64,000 bases of DNA from Actinoplanes nipponensis (GCF_016862275.1 NZ_BOMQ01000066.1:33186-97185), one strand, 5' to 3'. Positions 27,283 through 36,910 are shown, counted from the stretch's first letter. Translations and numbers: made by a program. The notes: generated by a model from the letters alone, not told the origin.

Positions 27283-27309
27283 CGTTTACCCCCTACGGGG
27301 GGCGAAACG
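27283..27309. promoter_or_regulatory. imperfect palindrome between PAPS and Wzz-like genes
   Basis: CGTTT and AAACG flank a core CCCCC-TAC-GGGGG. It may end the PAPS transcript or be a regulator site for the polysaccharide operon that starts at 27359. Confidence 0.4.
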
Positions 27310-27358
27310 CCCGTTTGCTGACCGACTCACTCCACACCCCGAAAGGGCCGCCGAACCG

Positions 27359-29173
27359 ATGGAAGATCCGCGCCCGGTATCCGCCGACCTCTCGCACTAC
27401 CTGGGCGTGTTCCGCCGGCACTGGTGGGTCGTGCTCACCGCCGCCGGTGTCGGCGTCGGACTCGGAGCCCTGATCACCCAGGCGGTGCCCAAGGTCTACG
27501 AGTCGTCGACCTCGGTGCTCGTGCAGGCCGTCAACGGCGACACCAACGCCTCCGGCGGCCGCACCAAGGGCCCGATCAACCTGGACACCGAGGCCCAGCT
27601 CGTCGGCTCGGGCGCGGTGGCGGTCAAGGCCGCCGCGCTGCTGCGGTCCCCGGTCTCCCCCATCGAGCTGGCCCGCGACGTCTCCGTCGAGGTGCCGGCC
27701 AACACCACCGTGCTGGTGATCCGGTTCGAGGCCGACACCCCCAAGGGCGCGCAGGCCGGGTCGCACGCGTTCGCCGAGGCGTACCTGCGCAACCGGGAGG
27801 AGACCGCCCGGGCCGGGCTGGACCAGCAGATCAAGACGCTGGCCCTGAAGGCCAAGCAGCTCACCACGAACCTGACCGGCATCAACAGCAAGCTGGCCAA
27901 GGCGCCCGTCGGCAGCTTCGAGCGCAGCAACCTGGAGAGCCTGCGCAACAACTCGCAGAACCAGCTCAACAACATCACCAGCCGGCTCAACGAGCTGACC
28001 ACGGCCACCGTGGGCGCCGGCAGCATCATCAGCGACGCCCGCGAGCCCGACGCCCCGATCCGGCCGAACGCGCTGCTCACCATCGCCACCGCCGGAATGG
28101 CCGGGCTGCTGGCCGGGTTCGCGCTGGCCTTCCTGCGGGAACGCTACGACCGCCGGCTGCGGACCGCGGCCGACGTCCGCGACCGGGGGCGGATCCCGGT
28201 GCTGGCGGCGCTGGACGAGCGGACCACCCCGCACTTCGACGACGTGCTCCAGCCGTACGGGCCGGGCGGTCGGGTCTTCAACCGGCTGCGCAACGAGATC
28301 CTGGCCAGCCTGCGCAGCGGGGACCAGATCATCGTGGTGACCGGGGCCAGCCGGGGCTCGGCGACCACGCTGGTGGCCGCGAACCTGGCGGCGGCGCTGG
28401 CCCGTACCGGAAGTGACGTCGTGCTGATCGGCGCGCACCTGCCGGACACCGTCGCGGACGCGGCGCCGCTGGCCCGGATGCTCGGCGTGGCGCCCATGCC
28501 GGGTCTGTCCGACCTGCTGGCCGGCCGGATCAACCTGCCCAAGGCGATGCAGCGCACCCCGCGCATCCCGTCGCTGCGGGTGATCACCACCGGGGGCGCG
28601 GCCACCGCGGCCGGTCTCATGCAGTCCCAGCGGCTGCGCGACACGCTGGAGGCGCTGCGCCGGCAGACCGGCTACGTGGTCATCGAAGCCCCGTCGACCA
28701 GCAGCAGCGCGGACGCGCAGAGCCTGGCCAGCCTGGCCGACGCCGCGATCCTGGCGGTCGAGCTGCGCCGGGCCAAGCGCCCGGCCCTGCTGGACGCGGC
28801 CGAGCAGCTCAGCCGGGTCGGCACGCCACTGCTCGGCGCCGTGGTGCTGCCCCGGCTGAACGCGATGCGCACCGACGAGCAGCACCTGCCGGTGGTCACC
28901 CTGCCGGCCGAGCGCCGGCCGGAGCAGCGCGCGGACTATCGGACCGAGCAGCGTCCCGAGCAGCGCACCGAGCCGCGCGCGGACGAGACCGCCGTGCTCG
29001 ACACCGACCGGACCCAGCAGATGCGGCGGGTGCCGGCCGGCCCCACCCCGGGCGGCCCGGCCCGGCCGCGCCCGGCCGAACTGGACGAGGTCACCGCGAT
29101 CATCGACCTGAGCTCGGCCGGCGCCCAGACCAGGACGGCCGAGAAGACCGGCGAGCAGCCGGACGAGAAGTGA
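27359..29173 (+). CDS. Wzz/Wzc-like chain-length regulator with inactive BY-kinase domain
   Basis: A 604-residue inner-membrane protein. Membrane helices at about 20-42 and 238-260 flank an extracellular Wzz domain with a coiled coil (about 140-215). The cytoplasmic part has the ParA/BY-kinase fold, but Walker A reads GASRGSATT (329-337) with no lysine, the Walker A' aspartates are missing (LIGAHLPD) and Walker B is VVIEAPS. ATP hydrolysis or tyrosine kinase activity is therefore unlikely. The tail has short RPEQR/RTEQR-like repeats. It would set polymer length together with the Wzy protein encoded next, whose start overlaps its stop by GTGA. Confidence 0.85.
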   Translation: MEDPRPVSADLSHYLGVFRRHWWVVLTAAGVGVGLGALITQAVPKVYESSTSVLVQAVNGDTNASGGRTKGPINLDTEAQLVGSGAVAVKAAALLRSPVSPIELARDVSVEVPANTTVLVIRFEADTPKGAQAGSHAFAEAYLRNREETARAGLDQQIKTLALKAKQLTTNLTGINSKLAKAPVGSFERSNLESLRNNSQNQLNNITSRLNELTTATVGAGSIISDAREPDAPIRPNALLTIATAGMAGLLAGFALAFLRERYDRRLRTAADVRDRGRIPVLAALDERTTPHFDDVLQPYGPGGRVFNRLRNEILASLRSGDQIIVVTGASRGSATTLVAANLAAALARTGSDVVLIGAHLPDTVADAAPLARMLGVAPMPGLSDLLAGRINLPKAMQRTPRIPSLRVITTGGAATAAGLMQSQRLRDTLEALRRQTGYVVIEAPSTSSSADAQSLASLADAAILAVELRRAKRPALLDAAEQLSRVGTPLLGAVVLPRLNAMRTDEQHLPVVTLPAERRPEQRADYRTEQRPEQRTEPRADETAVLDTDRTQQMRRVPAGPTPGGPARPRPAELDEVTAIIDLSSAGAQTRTAEKTGEQPDEK

Positions 29174-30576
29174 CGCTGGTCGTCCCCGGCGGCTCCGGCA
29201 CCCTCCGCACCCGGGCCGCCGGGCCCGCGCACAGCGCCCCGGTCCAGCGGCCGACCGCCCTGCCGGCCTGGCCGCTGGCGGGCGTGCTGGCCCTCTACCC
29301 GCTGTGGTGGGCGCTCGGCCTGGGCGTGCTGATCTTCCCGCTGACCGCGGCGCCCATGCTGGTGCTGCTGCTGCGCCGGCGGGCCGCCGGCCGGCCGCTG
29401 CTGCTGCCGCCCGGCTTCGCCTGGTGGCTGCTCTTCCTGGTGGCGGTCGTGGTGAGCATCGCGGCGCTGGGCGCCGACCCGAGCGGGACGGTGGCCGAGA
29501 CCGCGGGCGACCGGCTGCTGGCGGTGGTCTACCGGCTGTCCCTGTACGCGTCCCTCACGGTCCTGCTGGTGTACGCGGGCAACCTCACCGAGACCGAGCT
29601 GTCCCGCCGCCGGCTGGTGAATCTGCTCGGCTGGCTCTTCGTGGTGACCGTGGCGGGCGGCCTGCTCGGCATCTTCGCCGGTCGTTTCGAGTTCACCTCG
29701 CCGGTGGAGTGGCTGCTGCCGCCCGACCTGCGGACCAAGGGTTTCGTGCAGTCGCTGGTGCACCCGTACGCGGCGCAGATCATGGACCTGGTCGGCGGCG
29801 AGAAGCCACGCCCGGCCGCGCCGTGGGGCTACACCAACACCTGGGGCAACAACTTCTGCCTGCTGATGGGCTGGCTGGTGGTCGCCGCCTGGGCCACCCG
29901 GCGGGCCGGCGTCAAGCTGGTCGCGCTGCTCTGCCTGGCCGTCTCCGTCGTGCCGGCGGTCGCGTCCCTCAACCGTGGCCTGTGGATCGGCATCGCCGTC
30001 GTGGTCCTCTACGTCGCCGCCCGGTACGTGGTGATGGGCCGGCTCTGGGTCCTCGGCGCGGTGCTGCTCGCCGCGGCCGGCCTGGTCCTCGCGCTGATCG
30101 CCACCCCGCTCGGCGACACGGTCGACGCCCGGCTGGACAACGGCAAGTCCAACGGGGTGCGCTCCTTCCTCATCGATCGCGCGGTCGACGGCTTCGCCGG
30201 GTCGCCGGTGATCGGCTACGGCTCGACCCGCAACACGATCGGCGGCCGCAACTCCATCACCGTGGGCGAGAGCTCCGGGTGCGAGCGCTGCGGCAACTTC
30301 ACCGTCGGCGGCAACGGTCAGTTCTGGCAGCTCATGTACGCCCACGGCGCCGCCGGCACGATCGCCTACCTGGCCTTCTTCGGCTACGGCCTGTGGCGGT
30401 TCCGGCGCGACCGCACCCCGGTCGGCGTCGTCGGCAGCGCCGCCATCGTCAGCTCCTTCTCGGCGATGTTCTGGTACAACTCGCTGGCCACCCCTCTGGT
30501 CTTCATGTTCCTGGCGTACGCGCTGCTCTGGCGCAACGACCTGCAGGCGAACCGACCCGGAGGGCAAAGCCCATGA
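29170..30576 (+). CDS. Wzy-like O-antigen polymerase/ligase family membrane protein
   Basis: A 468-residue protein with about 11-12 membrane helices and one large periplasm-side loop (roughly residues 185-225 and 330-385). That is the layout of Wzy polymerases and WaaL ligases; sequence alone does not separate them, but position next to Wzz- and Wzx-like genes favours polymerase. The late loop carries SSGCERCGNFTVGGNGQF, with two cysteines that may pair. Its GTG overlaps the upstream stop and its own stop overlaps the next ATG, so it is inside a tight operon. Confidence 0.83.
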   Translation: MTLVVPGGSGTLRTRAAGPAHSAPVQRPTALPAWPLAGVLALYPLWWALGLGVLIFPLTAAPMLVLLLRRRAAGRPLLLPPGFAWWLLFLVAVVVSIAALGADPSGTVAETAGDRLLAVVYRLSLYASLTVLLVYAGNLTETELSRRRLVNLLGWLFVVTVAGGLLGIFAGRFEFTSPVEWLLPPDLRTKGFVQSLVHPYAAQIMDLVGGEKPRPAAPWGYTNTWGNNFCLLMGWLVVAAWATRRAGVKLVALLCLAVSVVPAVASLNRGLWIGIAVVVLYVAARYVVMGRLWVLGAVLLAAAGLVLALIATPLGDTVDARLDNGKSNGVRSFLIDRAVDGFAGSPVIGYGSTRNTIGGRNSITVGESSGCERCGNFTVGGNGQFWQLMYAHGAAGTIAYLAFFGYGLWRFRRDRTPVGVVGSAAIVSSFSAMFWYNSLATPLVFMFLAYALLWRNDLQANRPGGQSP

Positions 30577-31802
30577 GTCCCGTCAAGACCGCTCCCGCCG
30601 CCCTGACCGCGGGCGACTCGGCGCTGCGCACGCAGTACCTGACCGAGGTGCTCGAGCTGCTCTACCCGGCGCCGTGCGACACCACCGGCGGTCCCGGCCC
30701 GCGGATCACCGAGTACCTGGTCGTGCCGGACGCCCGCCGGCCCCGGCTGCTGGTGCCCCATGCCTCGCGCCGGATCGCCGCCGCGGCGGTGCGCCGTTAC
30801 GCCGAGCCGCAGTCGCGCGCCGCCCGCCTCAAGCGGGACGCTGTGGTGGCCGTCCTGCGGACCGGCGCCTCCGGGCTGCTGCTGCGGGACCGGATCCGGG
30901 TCACCGGACCGGCCGCGGAGAGCATCGACGGTCACCTGCGCGAGGCGCTCGGCCGGGAGCTGTCGGTCAGCATCCACATCGGACCGGCCCGGGCCAACCG
31001 CAAGCCGGTGCTCCAGCTCATCAGCCCCGACGGCGAGACGTTCGGCTTCGGCAAGCTCGGCACCGGCCCGCTCACCCAGCGTCTGGTGCAGGCCGAGACC
31101 GCGGCGCTGGACCGGCTCGGCGCCGTCGGGCTCAGCCAGCTGGCCGTGCCCACCGTGTTGCACGCCGGGCGGTGGCGGGGCCTGCAGGTGCTGGTCCAGT
31201 CGGCGCTGCCGGTGTGGCTGCCGCGGGCGCCGCTGCCCCCCGGCCGGCTGGAAGCCGCCATGGTCGAGGTCGCCGGCTGCTGCGGCTGCCACAGCGGCAC
31301 GCTGGTCGGCAGCGCGTACTGGGCCGAGCTGCGCGGCCGCCTGGCCGCCCTGGACGACCGGCCGGAAGGGGTCGCGCTGACGTCGGCCGCGGAGCTGCTC
31401 GCCACCCACGCCGGGCAGCACACCCTGCGGTACGGCGCCTGGCACGGCGACTGGGCCCCGTGGAACATGGCCAACCTGGCCGACACCCTGCTGGTCTGGG
31501 ACTGGGAACGGTTCACCGTCGGCGTGCCGGTCGGCTTCGACGCGATCCACCACGAGCTGCAGCGGCGGATCCAGGCCACCGGCGACGCCGCGGACGCGGT
31601 GGAGGCGACCGTCCGCCGGGCCGCGGAGCTGCTGGCGCCGTTCGAGGTGGCCGGCGAGGCGCGGGAGCTGACCGCCCTGCTCTACCTCGTCGACCTGGCC
31701 GCGCGGTACCTGACCGACCGGCAGGCCGAGGCGGGCGCCCGGCTGGGCGTCCTCGGCACCTGGCTGCTGCCCGTGCTGATCCGCCGGGTGGAGGAGCTGT
31801 GA
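30573..31802 (+). CDS. aminoglycoside-phosphotransferase-fold protein
   Basis: A 409-residue soluble protein with the kinase-like APH fold. The catalytic loop HGDWAPWN (H291, D293) and the metal-binding DWE (D310) are intact. The N-terminal 150 residues are not recognisable. In polysaccharide loci such proteins are often sugar or small-molecule kinases, so it may phosphorylate a precursor or a substituent; antibiotic resistance is less likely in this setting. It overlaps the wzy stop codon by ATGA. Confidence 0.72.
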   Translation: MSPVKTAPAALTAGDSALRTQYLTEVLELLYPAPCDTTGGPGPRITEYLVVPDARRPRLLVPHASRRIAAAAVRRYAEPQSRAARLKRDAVVAVLRTGASGLLLRDRIRVTGPAAESIDGHLREALGRELSVSIHIGPARANRKPVLQLISPDGETFGFGKLGTGPLTQRLVQAETAALDRLGAVGLSQLAVPTVLHAGRWRGLQVLVQSALPVWLPRAPLPPGRLEAAMVEVAGCCGCHSGTLVGSAYWAELRGRLAALDDRPEGVALTSAAELLATHAGQHTLRYGAWHGDWAPWNMANLADTLLVWDWERFTVGVPVGFDAIHHELQRRIQATGDAADAVEATVRRAAELLAPFEVAGEARELTALLYLVDLAARYLTDRQAEAGARLGVLGTWLLPVLIRRVEEL

Positions 31803-31851
31803 CCGCGGACCGGACTCCGCGGCACGTCGACGATGGAAGGCCGCTGTAGCC

Positions 31852-32730
31852 ATGGACGTCTCCAAAGTTCCGTCACCCGTCAAGCGGGTCGTGCACCTGG
31901 GCTCGCGCTCGTACGGCCGGCTCACCGCGCCCGCCCGGATGACCCCGTCGTTCCTCATCTGCGGCGGCCAGCGCTGCGGCACGACGTCGCTCTACCGGGC
32001 CCTCGCCGCGCACCCGGTGGTGCTGAAGGCGGTGCTGCACAAGGGGGTGCACTACTTCGACGTGTCCTACGACCGCGGCATGAGCTGGTACAAGGGGCAC
32101 TTCCCGATGCAGCGCAGCGCGGAGCGGGTACGCAGCCGGCACGGCGTCGAGGCGCAGACCTTCGAGTCGAGCCCGTACTACATGTACCACCCGCAGGCGG
32201 CCGCCCGGATCGCCGCGGACCTGCCCGGCGCGAAGCTGGTGGTGCTGGTCCGCGACCCGGTGGAACGGGCGTACTCCCAGCACCACCACGAGGTGGCCCG
32301 CGGCTTCGAGCCGGAACGCGACTTCGGCAACGCGCTCGCGCTGGAGGCCGCCCGGCTGCACCGGCAGGAGCACAAGCTGGCGACCGACCCGACGTACTAC
32401 TCGTTCGCCCACCAGCACCACGCCTACCGGGCCCGCGGCGAGTACGCCCGCTACCTGAGCGTGATGGCCCAGCACGTCGGTCGGGAACGCATCCACGTGG
32501 TGGAGAGCGAGCGGTTCTTCGCCGAGCCCGAGCAGACGTACGACGAGGTGTGCCGTTTCCTCGGGCTGCCGACCGATCTCGGGCACCCGCCGTTCGAGCG
32601 GCACAACGCCCGGCCCCGCCAGTCCGACATGGACCCCGTGCTGCGCCGGGACCTGACCGCGCACTTCGCCCCGCACGACGAGGCCCTGATCACCTGGCTG
32701 GGCCGGGTGCCCGTCTGGCGTTCGGTATGA
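31852..32730 (+). CDS. PAPS-dependent sulfotransferase
   Basis: A 292-residue sulfotransferase of the carbohydrate (NDST-like) type. The 5'-phosphosulfate loop is GGQRCGTTSLYRA (38-50) and the 3'-phosphate motif is VRDPVERAYS (R134, S142). It would move sulfate from PAPS to a sugar of the repeat unit. The PAPS-forming gene lies upstream in the locus and a second sulfotransferase follows at 36953. It overlaps the flippase gene by ATGA. Confidence 0.9.
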   Translation: MDVSKVPSPVKRVVHLGSRSYGRLTAPARMTPSFLICGGQRCGTTSLYRALAAHPVVLKAVLHKGVHYFDVSYDRGMSWYKGHFPMQRSAERVRSRHGVEAQTFESSPYYMYHPQAAARIAADLPGAKLVVLVRDPVERAYSQHHHEVARGFEPERDFGNALALEAARLHRQEHKLATDPTYYSFAHQHHAYRARGEYARYLSVMAQHVGRERIHVVESERFFAEPEQTYDEVCRFLGLPTDLGHPPFERHNARPRQSDMDPVLRRDLTAHFAPHDEALITWLGRVPVWRSV

Positions 32731-34349
32731 CCGACCGCACCGAGCTCAGCGAGGGCCAGGAGGGCATACCCGGCCGGTACAGCGTGACGGCTACCGACGT
32801 CGTCGGCGCGCCGGACCGCAGGGGCACCCGGGGGGTGGCCCGGGGCGGGCTGGCCAACATGGCCGGGTCCGCCCTGGCCGGCGGCACCGGTGTCGCGGTC
32901 ACCTGGGTCGTCGCCCGCAGCCTCGGCGCCGAGCAGGCCGGCGCGTTCTTCGCGGCCACCGCGGCGTTCGTGCTGACCGGCGGGCTGGCCAAGCTCGGTA
33001 CCCAGACGGGCCTGGTCTACTGGCCGGCCCGGCTGCGCGCCACCGGCCGCGACCACCTGCTCGGCGCCTGCCTGCGGACCGCGCTGACCCCTGTGTTCGC
33101 GTTCGCGGCCGGGCTCGCCGTCGCTCTGTGGTTCGGCGCGCCCGCGATCGCCCACCTCACCGCCGGGGACTCGCCGCACGTGATGGCCGGGCACATCACC
33201 GCCCTGCGGGTGCTCGCCGTCTTCCTGCCGTTGCAGGCGCTCACCGACGCGCTGCTCACCGCCACGCGCGGCTACAAGGCCATGCGGCCGACCGTCACCC
33301 TGGACCGCGTCCTGCGCAGCACGCTGCAGTTGCTGTGCGTCGGCGCGGCGGGAGTGGCGACACTGTGGACGACGGCGACGCTGCCGGCGTTCGCGTTCGC
33401 CTGGGCGGCGCCGTACCTGCCGGTGGCGATCCTGTCCGCGCTGGCGCTGCGCCGCACGTACCTGGCCGGCCGGCCCGCCGCGCCCCGGTCCCGGCGCCGG
33501 GACCGGCGCGAGCTGCGCCACGCCTTCTGGCGCTTCACCGCGCCGCGCGCCCTGGCCAGCGTCGCGCAGCTCGCCCTGCAACGGGTCGACGTGCTGCTCC
33601 TGGCGGCGCTCGGCGGGCTGGCCGCGGCCGCCGTCTACGCGGTGGCCGGCCGGTTCGTGGTGCTCATCCAGTTCGCCAACCAGGGCATCTCGCAGTCGGT
33701 GCAGCCGCGGCTGGCCGAGGCGCTGGCGGTCGGCGACCGGACGACCGCCAACCACCTCTACCAGACCGCGACCGGCTGGCTGGTGCTGGTCACCTGGCCG
33801 GTCATCTTCTGCGTCATCCTGCTCGCGCCCGTCTACCTGGGGCTGTTCGGCAGCGGCTACCGCAGCGGCGCCGACGTGGTGGTCGTGCTGGCCTGCGCGA
33901 TGCTCGTGGCGACCGGCTGCGGCATGGTCGACATGGTGCTGACGATGGCCGGGCGCACCTCGTGGAACCTGCTCAACGTCGTGGTCGCGCTCGGCGTCAC
34001 GATCGGCCTGGACGTGTTGCTGATCCCCCGGTACGGCGCGCTGGGCGCGGCGGCCGGGCTGGCCTGCGCGATGGTCGCCAACAACGTGCTGCCGCTGATC
34101 CAGGTGGGCCGGGTCGCGCGGCTGCACCCGTTCGGCCCGGGGACGCTGGCCGCCGCCGGGCTCTCCGTCACCTGCTTCGGCGTCCTGCCGCGGCTCGTCA
34201 CCGCCGTCGCCGGCCCGGGCCCGGCCGGGCTGACGCTGGCCCTGGCGGCAGCGGTGCCCGCGTTCGGCGCGGGCGCGTGGCTGCTGCGCGGACGGCTCGG
34301 CCTGCACGCTTTCAAGCCTCGCCAGCTCACCCAGAGGAGGACCGGTTGA
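32727..34349 (+). CDS. Wzx-like polysaccharide flippase (MOP superfamily)
   Basis: A 540-residue protein with about 14 membrane helices. The first 40 residues are soluble, and the opening helix ANMAGSALAGGTGVAVTWVV is typical of Wzx/MATE-like lipid-linked oligosaccharide flippases. It would move undecaprenyl-linked repeat units across the membrane for the Wzy-like polymerase. Its start overlaps the sulfotransferase stop, and its stop overlaps the methyltransferase TTG. Sulfation before export is suggested by the gene order but not proven. Confidence 0.87.
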   Translation: MTDRTELSEGQEGIPGRYSVTATDVVGAPDRRGTRGVARGGLANMAGSALAGGTGVAVTWVVARSLGAEQAGAFFAATAAFVLTGGLAKLGTQTGLVYWPARLRATGRDHLLGACLRTALTPVFAFAAGLAVALWFGAPAIAHLTAGDSPHVMAGHITALRVLAVFLPLQALTDALLTATRGYKAMRPTVTLDRVLRSTLQLLCVGAAGVATLWTTATLPAFAFAWAAPYLPVAILSALALRRTYLAGRPAAPRSRRRDRRELRHAFWRFTAPRALASVAQLALQRVDVLLLAALGGLAAAAVYAVAGRFVVLIQFANQGISQSVQPRLAEALAVGDRTTANHLYQTATGWLVLVTWPVIFCVILLAPVYLGLFGSGYRSGADVVVVLACAMLVATGCGMVDMVLTMAGRTSWNLLNVVVALGVTIGLDVLLIPRYGALGAAAGLACAMVANNVLPLIQVGRVARLHPFGPGTLAAAGLSVTCFGVLPRLVTAVAGPGPAGLTLALAAAVPAFGAGAWLLRGRLGLHAFKPRQLTQRRTG

Positions 34350-35074
34350 CCAGCGAATACACCAAGGTGTTCCAGAACGCGGACGCCGTCGACAAGTACG
34401 AGCACGTCACGTACGCCCCGGACAGCTACGCGTCGCGGATCAACGAGCGGCAGCAGGCGTACCTGCGCGGGCTCGTGAGCCGCGAGTTCGCCACGCCGCC
34501 GGTGCAGCACGACTTCGCCTGCGGCACCGGGCGGGCCATCCGGACCCTGCACGGCCTGGTCCGCGAGGCGCACGGCTACGACACGTCGGCCGAGATGATG
34601 GCGAAGGCCGCCGAGGTCGGCTCGCGCGCGAACTGGCACCAGGTGCCGATGGACGGCCCGGTGCCGGAGCCGGTGCGGGCCGGCTTTCCCGCGATCGTGA
34701 CGATGTTCCGGCTGCTGCTCAACGTGCACGCCGACGTCCGGGACCGGGCCGTGGCGTTCGCCGCCAAGGCGCTGCCGGCGCGGGAGTCCGGCCTGCTGGT
34801 GGTCGAGAACCACGGCAACGCCGGCTCGCTGCGGCACCTGCGGGCCCGGCGGCACTCGGGTCAGCGTTGGTTCGCCGAGCTCTCCCACGCCGAGGTCGAG
34901 GAGCTGCTGGACCGGCACGGCTTCGAGGTCATCGAACGGCGGGGCTTCTCCATGCTGACCGAGTCGCTGGACCACAAGCTGCTGGCCCGCGCGGCCGACG
35001 CCGCCGCGCGCAGGCTGCCGGGCGCCGACAGCTTCGCGGTCAACGTCCTCTACACGGCCCGCCGGAAGAAGTAG
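34346..35074 (+). CDS. class I SAM-dependent methyltransferase
   Basis: A 242-residue methyltransferase. The SAM motif I reads DFACGTGRAIRTL and motif II carries GYDTSAEMM. A mid-protein FRLLLNVHAD segment and a C-terminal strand pair complete the fold. It probably methylates a sugar or acyl group of the polysaccharide. The TTG at 34346 overlaps the flippase stop (TTGA) and has GAGGAGGA upstream, which settles this unusual start. Confidence 0.8.
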   Translation: MTSEYTKVFQNADAVDKYEHVTYAPDSYASRINERQQAYLRGLVSREFATPPVQHDFACGTGRAIRTLHGLVREAHGYDTSAEMMAKAAEVGSRANWHQVPMDGPVPEPVRAGFPAIVTMFRLLLNVHADVRDRAVAFAAKALPARESGLLVVENHGNAGSLRHLRARRHSGQRWFAELSHAEVEELLDRHGFEVIERRGFSMLTESLDHKLLARAADAAARRLPGADSFAVNVLYTARRKK

Positions 35075-35082
35075 CCACTGTC

Positions 35083-36081
35083 ATGCGCCGCGTTCTCGCC
35101 CTGCTGGGCCTGCTCGTCCTCGTGCTCGCCGGCTGCACCACGCACCGGCGCGACGAGCCCGAACCCACGCCGTCCCCCGACCTGACCAGCCCGCCGGTGG
35201 CGGTCGCCGTCAACGAGGGACCGTTCGAGGCGGGCCCGTTCGCGGCGCCGGCGCAGGGGGCGTACCTGGGCGCCTGGATCAAGCCGGACGCGCTGACCCA
35301 CGCGGGCCGGGTCGAGGCGGTCGACCGGCTCGAGGAGGATCTGGGGCGGCCACTGGACATCGTCAACACCTACCGGCGCTTCGACCAGATGGTCGGCACC
35401 GCGTCGGACGACGAGTTCCTGGACACCGGGGCCACGCTGATGGTCAGCTGGGCCACCGGCGACAACCGGTCGATCGTGGCCGGCGAGCACGACCGGCTGA
35501 TCCGCCGGCAGGCCAAGGCGATCCGCCGCGTGGACAAGCCGGTGCTGCTGCGGATCCGCTGGGAGATGGACCGGCCCAACCTGCGCGCCACGATGTGGTC
35601 CGGTCCGGACTACATCGCCGCGTACAAGCACATCCGGGAGATCTTCGCCGAGCAGCGGGTGCACAACGTGTCCTGGGTCTGGTGCCCGACCGCGGAGGGC
35701 TTCATCCGCGGTGACGCGCCGGCCTTCTACCCCGGCGACGACGCGGTGGACTGGACCTGTGTGGACGTCTACGCCGGCAGCCAGTTCCAGCCGATCGGGC
35801 AGCTCATGGGCCCGTTCCTGCAGTGGGCGGCGCAGCGGCCCAAGCCGATCATCATCGGCGAGTTCGGGGTCGCCCGGGTCTGGGGCTCGGCCGGGCGGGC
35901 GGCCTGGCTGGCCGACGCGGAGCGCACGTTCAAGGCCAACCGGCAGATCAAGGCGGTCGTGTACTTCGAGTCCGACCCCGAGGGCAACGGGCCCACCCAG
36001 CAGTTCCGGCTGGGCGACGACAAACCGGCGTTCCAGCAGTTCACCCGGCTGACCCGGGACCCGTACTTCAACCCGGGGTAG
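35083..36081 (+). CDS. GH26-like glycoside hydrolase lipoprotein
   Basis: A 332-residue lipoprotein (lipobox LAGC, lipidated C18) with a glycosidase barrel related in layout to the enzyme at 24245. Candidate catalytic residues are E161 in RIRWEMDRP and E260 in IIIGEFGV. Lying 8 bp after the methyltransferase, it belongs to the polysaccharide operon and would trim or release polymer outside the membrane. Mannan- or glucan-like linkage is possible; specificity cannot be told. Confidence 0.75.
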   Translation: MRRVLALLGLLVLVLAGCTTHRRDEPEPTPSPDLTSPPVAVAVNEGPFEAGPFAAPAQGAYLGAWIKPDALTHAGRVEAVDRLEEDLGRPLDIVNTYRRFDQMVGTASDDEFLDTGATLMVSWATGDNRSIVAGEHDRLIRRQAKAIRRVDKPVLLRIRWEMDRPNLRATMWSGPDYIAAYKHIREIFAEQRVHNVSWVWCPTAEGFIRGDAPAFYPGDDAVDWTCVDVYAGSQFQPIGQLMGPFLQWAAQRPKPIIIGEFGVARVWGSAGRAAWLADAERTFKANRQIKAVVYFESDPEGNGPTQQFRLGDDKPAFQQFTRLTRDPYFNPG

Positions 36082-36107
36082 GGCGGGCGGCCGCGGGCCC
36101 GTACGGC

Positions 36108-36890
36108 TCACCGGCGGGCCGCGGCCCCGGCCAGCAGCCGCATCGCGTACGGGGCGTCGTGCTTGAGGTAGCGCCCGGCCAGCCGCCCCGGTTCGGTGCC
36201 CAGCCGGTGCGCCCATTCCAGGCCGGTCTTCTGCATCCACCGGGGCGCCCGCTCCACGTCGCCGGCCACGAAGTTGACCGCCGCGCCGCAGCCGATGAAC
36301 CAGGCCCGCGGCAGCTCCGCCCGCAGCCGGGTGATCACGGCCTCCTGCTTCGGGAAGCCCAGGCCGACGAAGACCAGGTCGGGCCCGGCCCCGGCGACCT
36401 CGCGGCAGAAGTCGGCATAGGAGCGCGCGTCGCGTTCGAAGCCGAAGGACGGGCACAGCGTGCCGGCGATCCGCAGTCCCGGGCAGTCCCGGGCCAGGCG
36501 GCCGGCGGCCCGGGTGGCGCCGTCCTGGCCGCCGGCGGCCGCCGGCGCCCCGCCGACGACGAAGACCGACCGGTGGTCGCGGGCCAGGCCGCGGGAGAGC
36601 GACCAGATCAGGCTGCTGCCGGCCACGCGTTCCGGCAGCGGGCTGCCGCTGAGCTTGCTGGCCCAGACCAGCGGCATCCCGTCGGCGACGACCAGGTCGG
36701 CGTCGTCGAGGTAGGCGCGGACCGCTTCGTCGTCCTGGGCCTGACGCAGGATGTCGACGTTCGGGGTGAGGATGCGCCCGCCGCGGCCGACGGCGATCGC
36801 CTCCCGGACCACCGCCACCACTTCCGCCTCGGTGATGCGGTCGAAACCTGTGCCGTCGAGATGTACCCGGTCGAATGCCTCGATGGTCAT
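36108..36890 (-). CDS. WecG/TagA/CpsF family glycosyltransferase
   Basis: A 260-residue glycosyltransferase of the GT26 type. The motifs TPNVDIL, VADGMPLVW, FVVGGAPAA and GLGFPKQE are typical. Such enzymes add the second sugar (often ManNAc-like) to an undecaprenyl-linked primer. The ATG at 36890 has AAGGAGG upstream; longer in-frame starts do not. It is the only minus-strand gene in the locus, sharing a divergent regulatory region with the second sulfotransferase. Confidence 0.87.
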   Translation of the reverse strand: MTIEAFDRVHLDGTGFDRITEAEVVAVVREAIAVGRGGRILTPNVDILRQAQDDEAVRAYLDDADLVVADGMPLVWASKLSGSPLPERVAGSSLIWSLSRGLARDHRSVFVVGGAPAAAGGQDGATRAAGRLARDCPGLRIAGTLCPSFGFERDARSYADFCREVAGAGPDLVFVGLGFPKQEAVITRLRAELPRAWFIGCGAAVNFVAGDVERAPRWMQKTGLEWAHRLGTEPGRLAGRYLKHDAPYAMRLLAGAAARR

Positions 36891-36910
36891 GCCACGCCTC
36901 CTTCGGCCTC

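Noticed and set aside
30573..31802. Aminoglycoside resistance gene
   Set aside because: The APH-type fold is clear, but the gene is locked into a polysaccharide operon, so a biosynthetic role is likelier.
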